Shown here one piece after another: positions 32,010 to 43,048 of a DNA stretch of 64,000 nt. The stretch spans positions 161,222-225,221 of the forward strand of contig QPMI01000167.1 in NCBI GenBank assembly GCA_004431415.1, read 5' to 3'. Position 1 is the stretch's first letter. Every line of letters starts with the position of its first letter. Under the pieces are notes generated by a model that did no database searches, was not told the origin of the DNA, and worked only from the letters and a program-made list of their open reading frames with translations. The stretch comes from Cyanophora paradoxa. Taxonomy: Eukaryota; Glaucocystophyceae; Cyanophorales; Cyanophoraceae. Made by a program: the position numbers and the translations under genes.

Positions 32010-32570
32010 AAGGAATTGCTGATCGCCATGTGTGTGCGACTCGTCTGCGCCATACTCGTCTGCGACTCGTCATAGCTCGAGCAGTGTGCTGAGCTCGAGC
32101 ACTGTGCTCGAGCATTATAAGCTACGGGCGCGCGGGACCACTCCTAGACCGTCAACGCTTTAACTATACCCGACGATTACGACGATTACGATTAGGGGTT
32201 AAGAAGAATTACGATCACGATTAGGGGGCTGGGAGGGCGAGCTCTGGTCCACACAAAAATTACGATCACGAAAATTACGATCACGATTAGGGGGCGCTCG
32301 CCATTAGCGACCGAGGCCAGCGATGAACTTCGGAAAAATTACGATCACGATTTATAGGGGGCTAGGGAGAATTACAAGCTGCAGCCTCCGTCGAGCTGGG
32401 GGGCTAGAGAGAATTACGATCACGATTTAGGGGGGGCTAGGGAGCTCTGTCAGATGAACAATTACGATTGCACGATCATGATCAGTACGATTATGATTAC
32501 GATCGCGATCAGGGGGCTAGGTGTGGGAGCTCTGTCAGATGAAAAATTATGATCGGGCGGGCCGGTCGAG
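32010..32570 (+). repeat. Complex minisatellite of AATTACGATCACGATTAGGGGGCT units
   Basis: About eight degenerate copies of AATTACGATCACGATT followed by AGGGGGCTAGG and GGAGCTCTGTCAGATGA spacers between 32165 and 32560. A separate short (CTCGAGCAGTGTGCTGAG)n stretch lies at 32075-32115. Confidence 0.85.
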
Positions 32571-33079
32571 TCGTACGTCGACTGGAAAACTGGAAACTGT
32601 ACATGTATAGGGTTTTTCACAACACCACACGCTTCGAAGTCACTAGTACTGGACCCGAGCTCGAGACCCTTATATATTTCGTTTTCCGAGAATTAATTTT
32701 TTTAACGATCGCGATCGAACTGATCATGCCATGATGATCATGAATTCGAATTCGAATTGCGCACCTTGATCTACTAGGCTAAATCTGGAATCAGAGATCA
32801 TTTTAAAATTAAATTTTATAACACCTTTTTTTTTTTTAAGATCTACGGTGGGCGTGCCCACTCGTAGTACACAACGAGGATACAAGTCACGGTATCGGGA
32901 ATCACAGGGATTCGAAGTACAACGTAGCGGAAACAGCAGGAACCGAACCCGGGAATCCGGGAGGTCGTAGCACGACCTTATAACACCGGGACATAGGCTT
33001 TACCTTGCTTACACATTGACCCTATGCACGTAGACTGTACTGTGATATACTATGATAATCAATGAAACTTGACTCTCGC
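32571..33079. other. AT-richer intergenic segment
   Basis: No gene. Contains a hairpin AGGTCGTAGCACGACCT at about 32966-32982 within a GGAACCGAACCCGGGAATCC context that loosely recalls a tRNA T-arm, but no cloverleaf could be drawn. Confidence 0.4.
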
Positions 33080-33735
33080 ATTTGGACACGAATTCAAACC
33101 ACAAATCCGGGCTGCAAGTGTGGGAATGTACACAGTGCACGTGCCCGCCGTCGCCGCAGGCCCAGCCGACCAGCACTGTGGCAAGCCAACCGGCCGGGCC
33201 CTGCGTTGCCCTCTACGAGGTGGTCGCTGCTACTCGAGACTTTCGTCCACGAGGATTTTCTCATCGGTTGTGTAAGACCTCACCGCTTGCTGCAGGCCTG
33301 CCGTGAGGCTATCCAGCTCGGCTTGAAACTGGTCTGAGGGTTGGCCTTGCCGCTTCCATGCGCTCGTTCCGTGGGCAGGTGCGCCTCGGGAGCCGTGCAT
33401 CAACCGGGCATCTGCGAAGACTGAGCTGATGCACTCGAATACCAGGGCGCGGCGCACGGTTGCGCTGGAGATTGCGCGTCAGATTCGCCTGTCGAAGCTG
33501 GTTCTTCCTCACCAGCGTCTGGACATCCACCTGGCTCTCCTTGATAGCACCGAGAAGCGCTGCGTATCGCTGCGGGTTATCCGGCTTGCTGTTCATCCAG
33601 CTCTAGGCGCCGCCGCGGCTTGCTGTTCATCCAGCTCTAGGCGAGCTTCGAATTCATGCGCTCGCTCTTCTAATTCTGCTAGCTTTGCTCAATTACAACA
33701 GCAAGCTTGTCGGTGAGTACGCTAGCGCTTGATCT
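33080..33735 (-). repeat. Long dispersed repeat, copy B
   Basis: Inverted relative to copy A (22785-23440). Copy B keeps a cleaner coiled-coil frame on the minus strand: LAELEERAHEFEARLELDEQ and QRYAALLGAIKESQVDVQTL. A 31-bp internal duplication (GCGCCTAGAGCTGGATGAAC...) is present at about 33590-33645. Confidence 0.8.
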
Positions 33736-33826
33736 ATTTTCTGGTTTTTTGTCTTGTGGGGTACGTGCATTTTCGGCGCAAGCCGTTAATTATTGGGGAA
33801 GGGTAATACACTTCCGGATCGGCCTT

Positions 33827-34417
33827 CACAGCTCGTTTTTTTTACCGGTCGACCCAACACGGGTCGACTCGGTAATTCTCCCTAAAATTTTACCGAGTCC
33901 CTCTAAAACAGGGGGGGTAGGCTAGTGACCGGCGCGCCAGCGACCGCCGGGAGCGCGCTCCCCGGGCGCTCTGCAGCCCGTCCAGCTATGCCCCGCAACT
34001 ACCAGAGGAAGCCTGACGCCACTAAGAGCCGCGCCGGCGCCGTCGGCAACAAAGTGAAGCATGGCAAAGAGCTCACCCACGCTCCATAGCTAGCGCGCGC
34101 GGTGCATGCGCTGACTGCTCCTGCTGCTAGCGACGGCCTGCTGCTACTAGCTGCCGCCGCCCGCGCTGCGGCTATCTTTGGTCTCCTCTGGCGCTCTCTA
34201 GCTTTTTCCTCTACTAGCAGTTGTGGGTCGATGTGACCCACGGTCGCGTAATTTGCTTGATCTCTAAATCTCCTCTAGCATAAAGCGGCGTAACTTTTTA
34301 ACTCCTCTAGTTAAAATCAAGGTTTGATTCGGCCCCACAAAATTAGCCGGCCGACCCTGCGCCATACAAATCCGAGTCGACCCGTGTTGGGTCGACCGGT
34401 AAAAAAAACGAGCTGTG
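33827..34417 (+). mobile_element. CACAG-TIR DNA element 1 (591 bp, non-autonomous)
   Basis: Begins CACAGCTCGTTTTTTTTACC and ends with its reverse complement (GGTAAAAAAAACGAGCTGTG). The inverted repeat extends through GGTCGACCCAACACGGGTCG. Flanked by a 3-bp target duplication CTT (33824-33826 and 34418-34420). No transposase frame. Confidence 0.9.
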
Positions 34418-34513
34418 CTTAGCTTGGGGAAAGGAGAGGCCCTTAGGTCTCAGTCTGTGCCTGTCTTGTCAGTGGATTCAAAATGCGATTCAGGTCAGAA
34501 TTTTTGGACCTAG

Positions 34514-34754
34514 CACAACTCGTTTTTTTTACCGGTCGACCCGACACGGCCAAATATCCGGTTTCGTTAAATTCCCCTCGGGTTTTTGGAATTCCCCAGC
34601 TTTAGCTAGTGCAATCTACCCGGTAGCATGCCGGCTACAAGCGGTTGCGAGGAGACTAGCCGTTCTGCGGCGGGTGAAAAGTTATCGCGATCGCCGGCTA
34701 CCCTTGCCCATAGAATGGGCATGTCGAGTCGATTAGGAAAAAAAACGAGCTGTG
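34514..34754 (+). mobile_element. CACAG-TIR DNA element 2 (241 bp)
   Basis: Left end CACAACTCGTTTTTTTTACC, right end AAAAAAAACGAGCTGTG, flanked by TAG/TAG (34511-34513, 34755-34757). The body is close to element 3. Confidence 0.9.
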
Positions 34755-34945
34755 TAGGTACCCATTTTCGACCCTAGGGAGCACGATGGCGGCGCTACTT
34801 TTCAAATGTGACACCTCTAACATGCACTAACAGCACGTACGAACGAAATTGTTCGCGTCAAGCCCGATCGCCATTGGCACAAAAAGTCAATTCACCCATT
34901 CACGGACAAGCGCGATTGTCATTGGTTCCAGCTTGCTTCCCCTTC

Positions 34946-35187
34946 CACAGCTCGTTTTTTTTACCGGTCGACCCGACACGGCCGAAATCCGGTTTTTGAC
35001 CAATTTCCCCTCGGGTGTTCGGAATTCCCCGGCGCAAGCTAGTGCATTCTACCCGGTAGCTTGCCGGCTACAAGCTGTTGCGAGGAGACTAGCCGTTCTG
35101 CGACGGGTGAAAAGTTATCGCGATCGCCGGCTACCCTTGCCCATACAACGGGCATGTCGAGTCGATTAGGAAAAAAAACGAGCTGTG
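34946..35187 (+). mobile_element. CACAG-TIR DNA element 3 (242 bp)
   Basis: Left end CACAGCTCGTTTTTTTTACC, right end AAAAAAAACGAGCTGTG, flanked by TTC/TTC (34943-34945, 35188-35190). It shares long identical blocks with element 2, such as GTTGCGAGGAGACTAGCCGT and GTGAAAAGTTATCGCGATCG. Confidence 0.9.
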
Positions 35188-35242
35188 TTCGCCGATGGAA
35201 ATTGCAAAGAGCCTCTGTACCCGGCTGGAAGGCTGGAGTCAC

Positions 35243-35748
35243 CAGTGTTGCTGAAATTTTATTATCCCTAAATGCCTTGTAAATTTTCAGTAAACTTTCG
35301 AAAACTTTCAGCAAATATTTTCACCCATACAAAGTTTACTTGCACAGCGAAAGTGACACGTTTCTCTGCAGAGAAGCCTCCAGACACGAGCGATATGCGT
35401 TAGGATGTCATCGAAAACCTTTGTATTACAAGTGCACGAGGTGCAGATGTATCTTTGCCGTTCTTTTCACGTTGGGGAGGGGGGTACGGTTCCTGAGAAA
35501 TGCATACTCTGGTCTCTTGACACCAGCAGAGACCGCCCGAATGTGTCCAGGCCTCCATAGTCTCGTATTTCGACGGATTTGACCCTCGTTTATGGCGTGA
35601 AACGCCCCCAGAATGGTCTCTTCAAGGGTACCCCCCTTGCAAATTTATTGAAAGTTTTCATTGCTCATTTTGGAGGTGAAAATTTACTGAAAATTTACAT
35701 GAAAATTTTCAAGTTGAAAGTTTGGAAAGTGAAAGTTTAGCATCACTG
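35243..35748 (+). mobile_element. hAT-like non-autonomous DNA element (506 bp)
   Basis: Starts CAGTGTTGCTGAAATTTT and ends AAAGTTTAGCATCACTG, imperfect terminal inverted repeats beginning CAGTG. It is flanked by a perfect 8-bp duplication GGAGTCAC (35235-35242 and 35749-35756). An 8-bp duplication with CAGTG/CAGGG termini is the hAT hallmark. The subterminal regions are AT-rich (GAAAATTTTC, TGAAAGTTT motifs) and inverted. A short internal open frame (35340-35582) has no transposase motif. Confidence 0.88.
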
Positions 35749-35789
35749 GGAGTCACTAGGCGCTTCGCCGGCGGAATCGCCGCGCGTCG

Positions 35790-36110
35790 CTTCGCAAACG
35801 ATCGCGATCGATATCAACGTTAATGATCGAGCGCCAGCGCTAGCGCTGTAGCTACTAGCTAGCATGCGCAGCGCCGGCGCCGGGCGCCGACGTCGACGTC
35901 GCGATCGATATCGACGCCGTCGCCGCGGCCGGCCGCGCCAGCATGCGCCGGCGTTGCTATACGACGAAGCCTAGCTATCGGCGTATACGTACGCGTATAC
36001 GTGTCGCTAGCGCTGGCGCTAGGTACTAGACCAAGCTAGAAGCTACTAGCTATAGGCGGCGTATACGTAGTCCTCTCAACAGTAACCGCGCGCGGTTAAC
36101 GTTGCGGGCC
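35790..36110. repeat. Palindrome-tiled island 3
   Basis: Overlapping palindromes such as GATCGCGATC, CGATATCG, AGCGCT, GCTAGC, GCATGC, GGCGCC, GACGTCGACGTC, CGGCCGGCCG, CGTATACGTACGCGTATACG. Composition is GC-rich, unlike the ATGATC-rich islands. Confidence 0.85.
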
Positions 36111-36490
36111 CCGTTTTAAAACAAAGAGCGGCCACCCTCACCCCTTGAAACCCCAAGATCCAAGGCCACTCCTGCTCCGCAGGGACTCGCTTGTCCGATC
36201 CCCTCAGCAGGGCCTGTCCCTGTCACTCGGGCCCGGCCCAACCCCGGGCCCACCCCAAATTAAATCCCAATTCCCCGACCTCCTCAAAACCCGGGTCGGG
36301 CCGGCGCCGGGCGCCGCGCGGTATATCCTGAAATTAAAGCCCATCCCCAGGGGACCCCGAAACCGTGTCTCCCGGCCGCGGTCCCGTCCGACCAAATGCA
36401 TATGGTGATCCAGGCCTAGGAACGGGCACCAACGTTAACACCCGGGACAAAAATTAAATGGGTCCAGCGACGCACAGGCCATGGACTCAC
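36111..36490. other. Intergenic, nothing recognised
   Basis: GC-rich sequence with GGGCCC and CCGG palindromes. No gene call. Confidence 0.4.
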
Positions 36491-37340
36491 TCCGGAAAGA
36501 AAAAGGCTTATAATTAGCTATATATATAGTGTTCAACACTTACGGCAGACTTGGTGTTAACGTTGTTACGGATTCGGACAGTATCGACGTTGACTCATGA
36601 TATCGATCACCCCCCGCGCCGGTGCCGGTACGTCCGACGGTCCCATGACACTTGCACGGCTAGGCATTTTGATCATATTCATGACTCTCCCGATCGATAT
36701 CATCCGATATCGGTGATCGGATCCTGCCCGGCGGCCAGCTGAGCCTCGGAGTCCACTTGCCAATTGCAATTGCAATTGCAAGTTGCACTTCACATTGCTG
36801 CATAAGTTGATCATGAAGAAATCTCATTAACCTAGGCCTGCAGCTGCGCATGCGTGCACATCATTGCATGCATCATGGCATGCACCGTACGCGTGGCACA
36901 TGTACATACTATGATACATGTACATGTACAACTGATCATGAGCACTAATCAAGAGCTTCGATATATATATCCCGCCAAGCGCTCAGCGGCTAGCGCTAGT
37001 TAGTATACGTACTCAGTGACTGGCCCGCGGCCCATGTATACGTATACGTATCTGTATCTGCCAGATTCTGTATATGTGTGTACGCACACGGCTTATATCC
37101 CGTATATATATATGTGTGTGTGTGTCTGCCAGTGTACATGTGTGTACGCCGGCCGTGTGTGACGCATCATGGCATGCGCATGCGCACATGTACACGGCGC
37201 CGGTGCAGATCTATAGCTAGATGTGCATGCACAAATTCTATCTAGAATAGTACTCTGAGATCTAGCTATAGACATCGATCATCGGATTTCGATCTAGATC
37301 TGATTCAATGATTTGATTTGAGATAACGTTAACTTCAGGA
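36491..37340. repeat. Palindrome-tiled island 4
   Basis: TATATATA, GTTAAC, GATATCGATC-like, CAATTGCAATTGCAATTG, TGCATGCATCATGGCATGCA, ACATGTACATGTAC, GTATACGTATACGTAT and TATATATATGTGTGTGTG succeed each other with almost no unique sequence between them. Confidence 0.82.
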
Positions 37341-37651
37341 TAATAATTACTTTATTGAGCTATAGCTATCTAGTATAATTAGTAATATTTACATTGATGG
37401 TGCCGCACTGTTTTCAAATTCAGCATGCCATGATGATCATGATCAGTTACGATCCTCTGAGCTCGAGGCTCGAACTCCTCCTGGCGCTCACAACCAGCCT
37501 GCTGCAGTGCCGCAGTGACGGGCACAGCTGCAGCTGCAGGGCACGTCAGCTGCAGGTCCAGCACGAGCTAGCGGCGCGGGATAAGAGGGGCTCAGATCAG
37601 TGGCGAACTAGCGATTGATGGATCCGGAGGTGTTGCGCATGCGATGCAATA

Positions 37652-40600
37652 TCAGATGCCGGCATTAAGTGTGGACGGATCGTCCCCTCCAGCGGAGGCA
37701 GCGGAGTGGGCGCGGGAACGGGCGCGGGAGACGCTGCCGAGGCGGCGGTCGTGGCGGCGGCGGGCCCGGCGTCCATCGAGCTCGGAGGGCTCGGGGGCGG
37801 CGGCAGCAGCAGCTGCAGCGCGCTGGCGGCGCTCGAACTCGATGAGGATGCGCTCGCGGACCGCCTCCACGGCGAGCGCCTCCGCTTCGATCGCCCGCAG
37901 CTTCTCCCGGATCGCCCGCCCCTTCGCCTCCTCGAACGCATCCCCATCCCGCCCTTCCCCCTCGTCGCTCCCCGCGCCCCTCGAGTCCCATCCGGACAGC
38001 TGCGCACCAGCATGAGCATCAGGGCAGCAGCAGATGACACATGAAAGGGTACCTTCGAGCTGCGGCGGGGGGCGGGGTACCGGTCGGCGCTGGGCCGGCC
38101 TTCGAGGCTGCTGCTCCTGTGGCGGGCGGCGGCGACGGCGGCGCTGAGGTCGGGGCGGGTCTTGCGGCGCGTGCTGCCGGCCGCCTCGCCCCGCCCATCC
38201 TCCTCGTGCTCGAGGTCTGCCCTCTCGTCCGCTATCCGCACATGGCCCTGCGCGCCGCCCCGCGTCACCGGACCCGTCGGCGCGGGTAGGCCGCTTGGTC
38301 GCACTCTCTTGGCGGGCGGGCTGCTGTTTGTAGCCGCGCTCGACGGCGACTGCGACTGGGAGGAGGGGGATGCGCCCCCGGCCCACGACTCCGCGTCCGC
38401 CTCGCTCCGCGCCTGACTCTGTGGCGCTCGCGTCAGGCGCTGGATCCGGATGCGTGTGTCTGGCGGGGCGCGCCCTGCCGGCGCGCGGCCGCACCCGATG
38501 GGTCTTCTGGCGATACGTGCGGGCCCCTGCGGGGGCCGGCGGCGGGGTGGCCTGCGTGCCGCCTCAGGGGCCGGGAGGGGAGAAAAAGCGGGCGCGGAGC
38601 GCGAGCCTGGAAGCCGACAAGGGGCCGGCGGGAGACTGCGGGGGACGGCCGCGCGCTGCCCTCTGCGATGACGTAGCCCGAGAGGCGCCGGCCTGCCCGC
38701 CGCCGCCCCTCCGCCCCTGACCCCTCTTCGCCGGGTGCGCCGGCCGACGCCTCGCGGCCGTCGCTGCCGCTCTCGCCGCTGCTCTCGCCGCTGCTCGCCT
38801 CGCTCCCACCGTTGGATACGACTGGCGGGGCGCGCGAGGCCGGCCCTTCCTCCTCCGTCAGCTCCTGCCGCCCCCCATGGGCCCCCGCGGGGCAGAGCTG
38901 CGCGCTCCGGGGCGGGGCCGGCGGACGGGCGGGCGCACGGTGAGGAGGCCAAGGGAGATGCGGCGGGCGCGCTCCCGCGCAGCGGCCGCCGCCTCTACGG
39001 CCGCCTGCACCTGCCCCGTGCCCGTCAACGACGACCCAGCGGGGCCGGACGCCAGCGTGCGCGCCTCGCGCAGGTGGGGGTCGGCGGGGTCTGAAGGGGC
39101 CGGCTCGGTGGAGGCGCGGCGGCTGCGGGGCCGGTGGGAGCGGCGCGAGATGGTGCGCTCGTTGCCGTCCTCGTCCATCTCAGCGGCCACAGAGGCGCGC
39201 CGCCGGTGCGCCGCCTGCGGCCGATCAACGGGGCGCCGGGCGGCGGGGCGGGCGGCGCACTGCATAGGTGCGGTCGGCGGTGAGGGTGCCGCGGCGTGCC
39301 CGGTGCGCCGGCGGGCGCGGCCCCTCCGCCTCGTCCTGCCCCGTGGAGGACGCCTGTCGCATCCCCGTGATGGGCGGCAAGTCCAGGAGGCTGCCGCGCC
39401 GCGGAGCCTCCTCGGGAAGCGGCCGCGAGGCGCGGCGGAGGGCAGGGCTTGGGGACGGGGCGCCGCGCGGGCTGGCGACGGAGGCGTTGGAGGGGGCCCG
39501 GAGGCCGGCGGGGGCGGGGGCGGGCAGGAGCAGCAGCTCGTCACCGCCAAGGATCGACGCCGGCCCCTGCGGCTCGAAGCTCCGCGCCAGCGCCGCCCGC
39601 CGCGGGTCCTGCACGGGCCGCAGCTCCCCAGGCGCGCGCCCTATCGGCCCCTCCGACGGCTGGAAGGCTGGCGGCCCAATAGCGGGGCGGGCGTCGGGAG
39701 GCGGAGGAGGCGCGCGGTGGGGGACAGGGGCGCCGCAGGCCGCGCCCTCCTCGCGGGTGGCAAGCTCGATCCCCTCATCCGCCGCAGCGCAGGCCCCCTG
39801 CACGCGTGCCACGGCCTCTGCCGCAGTGGGCGGTGCGGCGGCCGCGGCGGGCGTGTCGGGGGCGACGTAGACCGCCCCCCGCGCGCCGGGGCGGCAGAGG
39901 GAGGGGATGAGGCGCTGCGGGACGGGGTAAGGGAGGGGTGGGGGAGGGGGCGGGGAGGGCGGACGAGGAGAAGCGGGTACTGGCCGTAGAGCTGCGCGGC
40001 GAGCAGCAGCGCGAGCCCCGCCGTAGGTAGCCCGCAGAGGAGCGTGGGGAGGGCGCCGCGCGAGGTTGCCGGCAGGGCGGAGGCTTGCGCGGCGCAGAGG
40101 GCGCAGAGGGCGCCGACCATGAGGCCCGAGGCGAGCGCCTGCAGGCCGTTCTCCAGGCGGCACCTGCCGGCCCGTCACCCCGGCCGCCGCGCCCGACGGG
40201 GGCAGTTCGGCACCGGAACGGGCGCCCGAGGGCGATGCAGGCGAGGTGGGCGGCGTGGAGGGCGGCGAGGGCGGCGGTGGCGGCGAGGGGCGAGGCGGCG
40301 GGGCGGTCGCCGGGGAAGGGGATGGTGGCGGCGGCGGCGCACGCGACGCGAAACAGGAGCTCGGCGACCGGGAAGAGGGCCCGCCTGGGGCGCGTCAGGA
40401 CGGCCGGGAGGCGCGGGTGGGCGGTCGGGGTGGCACCTGCCCGGCCGGTAGTTCTCAAAGAGCGCGCCCCACGCCCGCAGGTGGCCCTCCCGGCCCCCGG
40501 CCCCGCCGCCTGGGGGCCTCCCCGGCCGGCGCCACCGCTCGCGGAGCCACCGCCGCGGGGCCGGCGTCGGGGAGCCATGCGCCGGCGAGGGATGCCCCGC

Positions 40601-42752
40601 GGAACCAGGCCGCCAACGCGACGAGGCGACCCCTCGCGCTGGCCGCCCCGGGGTCCCCGCAGCCGTCCGGGGGCACGGGGCCGCGGCGCCGAGGCGGGCG
40701 GAGTTGCCGCGACGGCCGGCGCGGAGGCGGGCGGAGGGGCGGCGCGGCACGATCTCGACGACGTCGGGGGCGGCGGGATCGGCGCCCTTGAGTCCCTGCG
40801 GGGGGTCGGGGGCGTCTCGGGCGCGGGGCCGGGGGGCGCACGGGGAGGATCGTGTAGACGGCGATGCGCCCGCACTCTTCTGCCCCGCCCCGCCCCGGCC
40901 CCTCCTCTTTCTCCGCCGCCTCCGCGCTCGTCGGGGTCGCCGCTATGGGATACGACGAGGCGGCGGGCGCGGGGGCGGGGGAGCGGGGGGCGAGGGAGAG
41001 GAAGCGGGGGAGACGGCGGGGCCGGAGGGGCCCGAGGAGGGCGGCGGCGGCGGCGGAGGCGAGGATGGCGAGCTGGCGCGGCGTGAGCGGGGCGGGGCGA
41101 CGCGGAGGGGCGCGGCGGGGGGCGGGCCGCACGAGGGAGGCCCCCACGGCGAGGGCGAGGGGCTGCGCCCCCGGCGCCCCGACGGCGGCGAAGGCCCCGT
41201 GGGCGAGCCCCGCGCCAGCCAGGAGCGCCCTGCTGACGTCAGGCGCCCGGGAGCAGGGCGGGGGGCGGCGCGGGGGCGGGGCGGACCAGTTGGCGGCGAG
41301 GCGGGGGAAAAGGAGGACGTTGGGGAGGTGCGGAGCGGGCACCCGCAGGCCCCGCAGCACGAGCCGCGCGGTCCCCGCCAGCAGCGCGCAGTACACTGCC
41401 CTCCACGTCACGCCCCCCGCCTTTGCTTGGCGGTGGGCGGCGGAGCGGGCGGGCGCACGGGCGAAGAGGGCGGCGAAGGCGGCGGCGCTGAGGAGGGCGG
41501 CGCAGGGCGCCGAGGGTGGCAGCAGCTCGGGCCAGAGGGCGCTGGCGACGGGCTCGGGGGCGGGGCCCGGGCAGAGGGCGGCGCCCGGAGCCTGGAAGAG
41601 GGTCCAGCGGAGCTCGCGGGTGAAGGCGCGGAAGGCGTCGGGGGCGGCCCCCGCGGGGAGGCGCCAGAGCAGCGCCGCCCCCTGCGCGTACAGCGGCGCC
41701 CCCAGCCAGTGTCCGTAGAAGGCGAACGGGCCCGAGCCCCGCCGCGGCGCCTCCGCCGGCCCCTCCCCCGCCGGCCCGCCGCCTGCCGCTGGTGAGGGGC
41801 GGGGCGGGCGGCCGGCGGGGGCCGCGCACGGCGGGCGGCGGCCTGGAGGTGGGCGAGGGAGGCCCCCGCGGCGATGGAGAGGAGGGCGCTCGCGAGCACC
41901 AGCCATGAGGCCATCCGCCCCAGCGCCCCGCCCCGCCCCGCCGCCGCCCAGTCCGCTGCCGCCAACTCAGACAGGCGCCCGGGGCCGGGCGAGCGGGGCG
42001 CACCGATGTGGAGGCGAAGGGGCTGAGCGCGGGCCTCGCCCTTGGCGCGCCAGCTGCGAGTGCGGGGGGTGAGGGACGGGCGGGGGTGCGGGGGCGGCGG
42101 GGCGGGGGCACCGGAGGGTGAGGGGCACGGCCTCTGCGGGCCCCGTGAGGTTGAGGAGGACGAGGGCGAACTCGCCCGGCGGCAGCGACTGCTGCACAAC
42201 GTGCAGCCGCGGCGCCCCGCTGCGCCCCGCCCCCGTCACCCCCGGCCCCCGCCACGAGCCGCCCCGGGAAGGCGCACAGCGCGGGGTCCCACTCCGAGGG
42301 GCACCAGCCGTCCCGCACCCGGCACTCCGTCCACCGCCTGCGCGGCCACCCTCGGCCGGCGCCGCAGGGGCGGGGGCGGCGGGGCAGACCACTCCCAGAT
42401 CCAGACGGAGGCGGGGTCGCCCTCCGCGTGCACCCACTCGACGGTCACGTTGCTCAGCCACTCCGCCCCGCGGTTGTACACGTACACACCGAAGAGCCCG
42501 TCCCGCCCGCTCGGGCCCCGCGGCGCGCTCCCCTCGAACCTGTACGCGGCGCCGAACACCAGGGCATCCCCTGCGGCCCCCAGCGGCGCCGGATTGAAGC
42601 TGAAGTTCCCAGCCGCTGCGCAACCCGCCCAAGGATCGAAACGGACCATACGACTGTCTGCGTGCCAGAGTCCCACCTGCTGCGCACGAGCCCATCCACA
42701 CCAGCGCGACAGCCAGGGCCAGCGCGGCCGTCCGGTCGCTAGTTCGCCGCAT
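37652..42752 (-). CDS. Large multi-pass membrane protein with N-terminal ectodomain (unrecognised family)
   Basis: ATG 42752 gives a signal peptide (MRRTSDRTAALALAVALVWM). The ectodomain follows in the adjacent frame (NFSFNPAPL, GVYVYNRGAEWLSNVTVEWV, CPSEWDPALCAFPGRL, FALVLLNLTGPAEAVPLTLR), with several N-glycosylation sequons and cysteines. The switch between the two frames near 42690 has no room for an intron, so a sequence error or another start is possible. Membrane segments come next: WLVLASALLSIAAGASLAHL, AVYCALLAGTARLVLRGL, GAFAAVGAPGAQPLALAVG, RQLAILASAAAAALLGPL, GLMVGALCALCAAQASALPA, LLCGLPTAGLALLLAAQLYG. A long Pro/Ser/Arg-rich tail ends in a coiled coil (IREKLRAIEAEALAVEAVRE) with stop at 37652. 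Many introns are GC-only. It may be a channel or receptor. I treat it as one gene by frame and context; splitting into two is possible. Confidence 0.5.
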
Positions 42753-43048
42753 CGCCGATGCTTCGGCCTTCTCGGCCGGCTAAAAAGTGCCACGTCCTGG
42801 CGCAGCGAATTCGATTCTTCTCCGTGCTCTTCTCGGGGTCGTAACCAGCTGCTGATGCAGCGCTGTGGTGGAGCTTCCTCCCTGCGGTGCCGCCGGTGCG
42901 TAGAGGTGGCAAAAGCGCGCTTGCCGCTGCGCATGCGAAAAGCGGGCGCGCAAACTCGACAGGCGCCGCGCAGAAACCCAAGAGTCGTCGATGTTGCAAT
43001 CTGGCCGCTCACGCATACCCCAGCTTCGTTCGCAGGCCGGCGGCTTCG

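Noticed and set aside
32940-33000. Possible tRNA gene or tRNA-derived SINE
   Set aside because: A GGAACCGAACCC-like segment and a hairpin are present but acceptor, D and anticodon arms could not be paired.
35340-35582. Cys-rich 80-aa frame inside the hAT-like element as a transposase remnant
   Set aside because: No BED finger, no catalytic motif and no hAT dimerisation region; probably chance.
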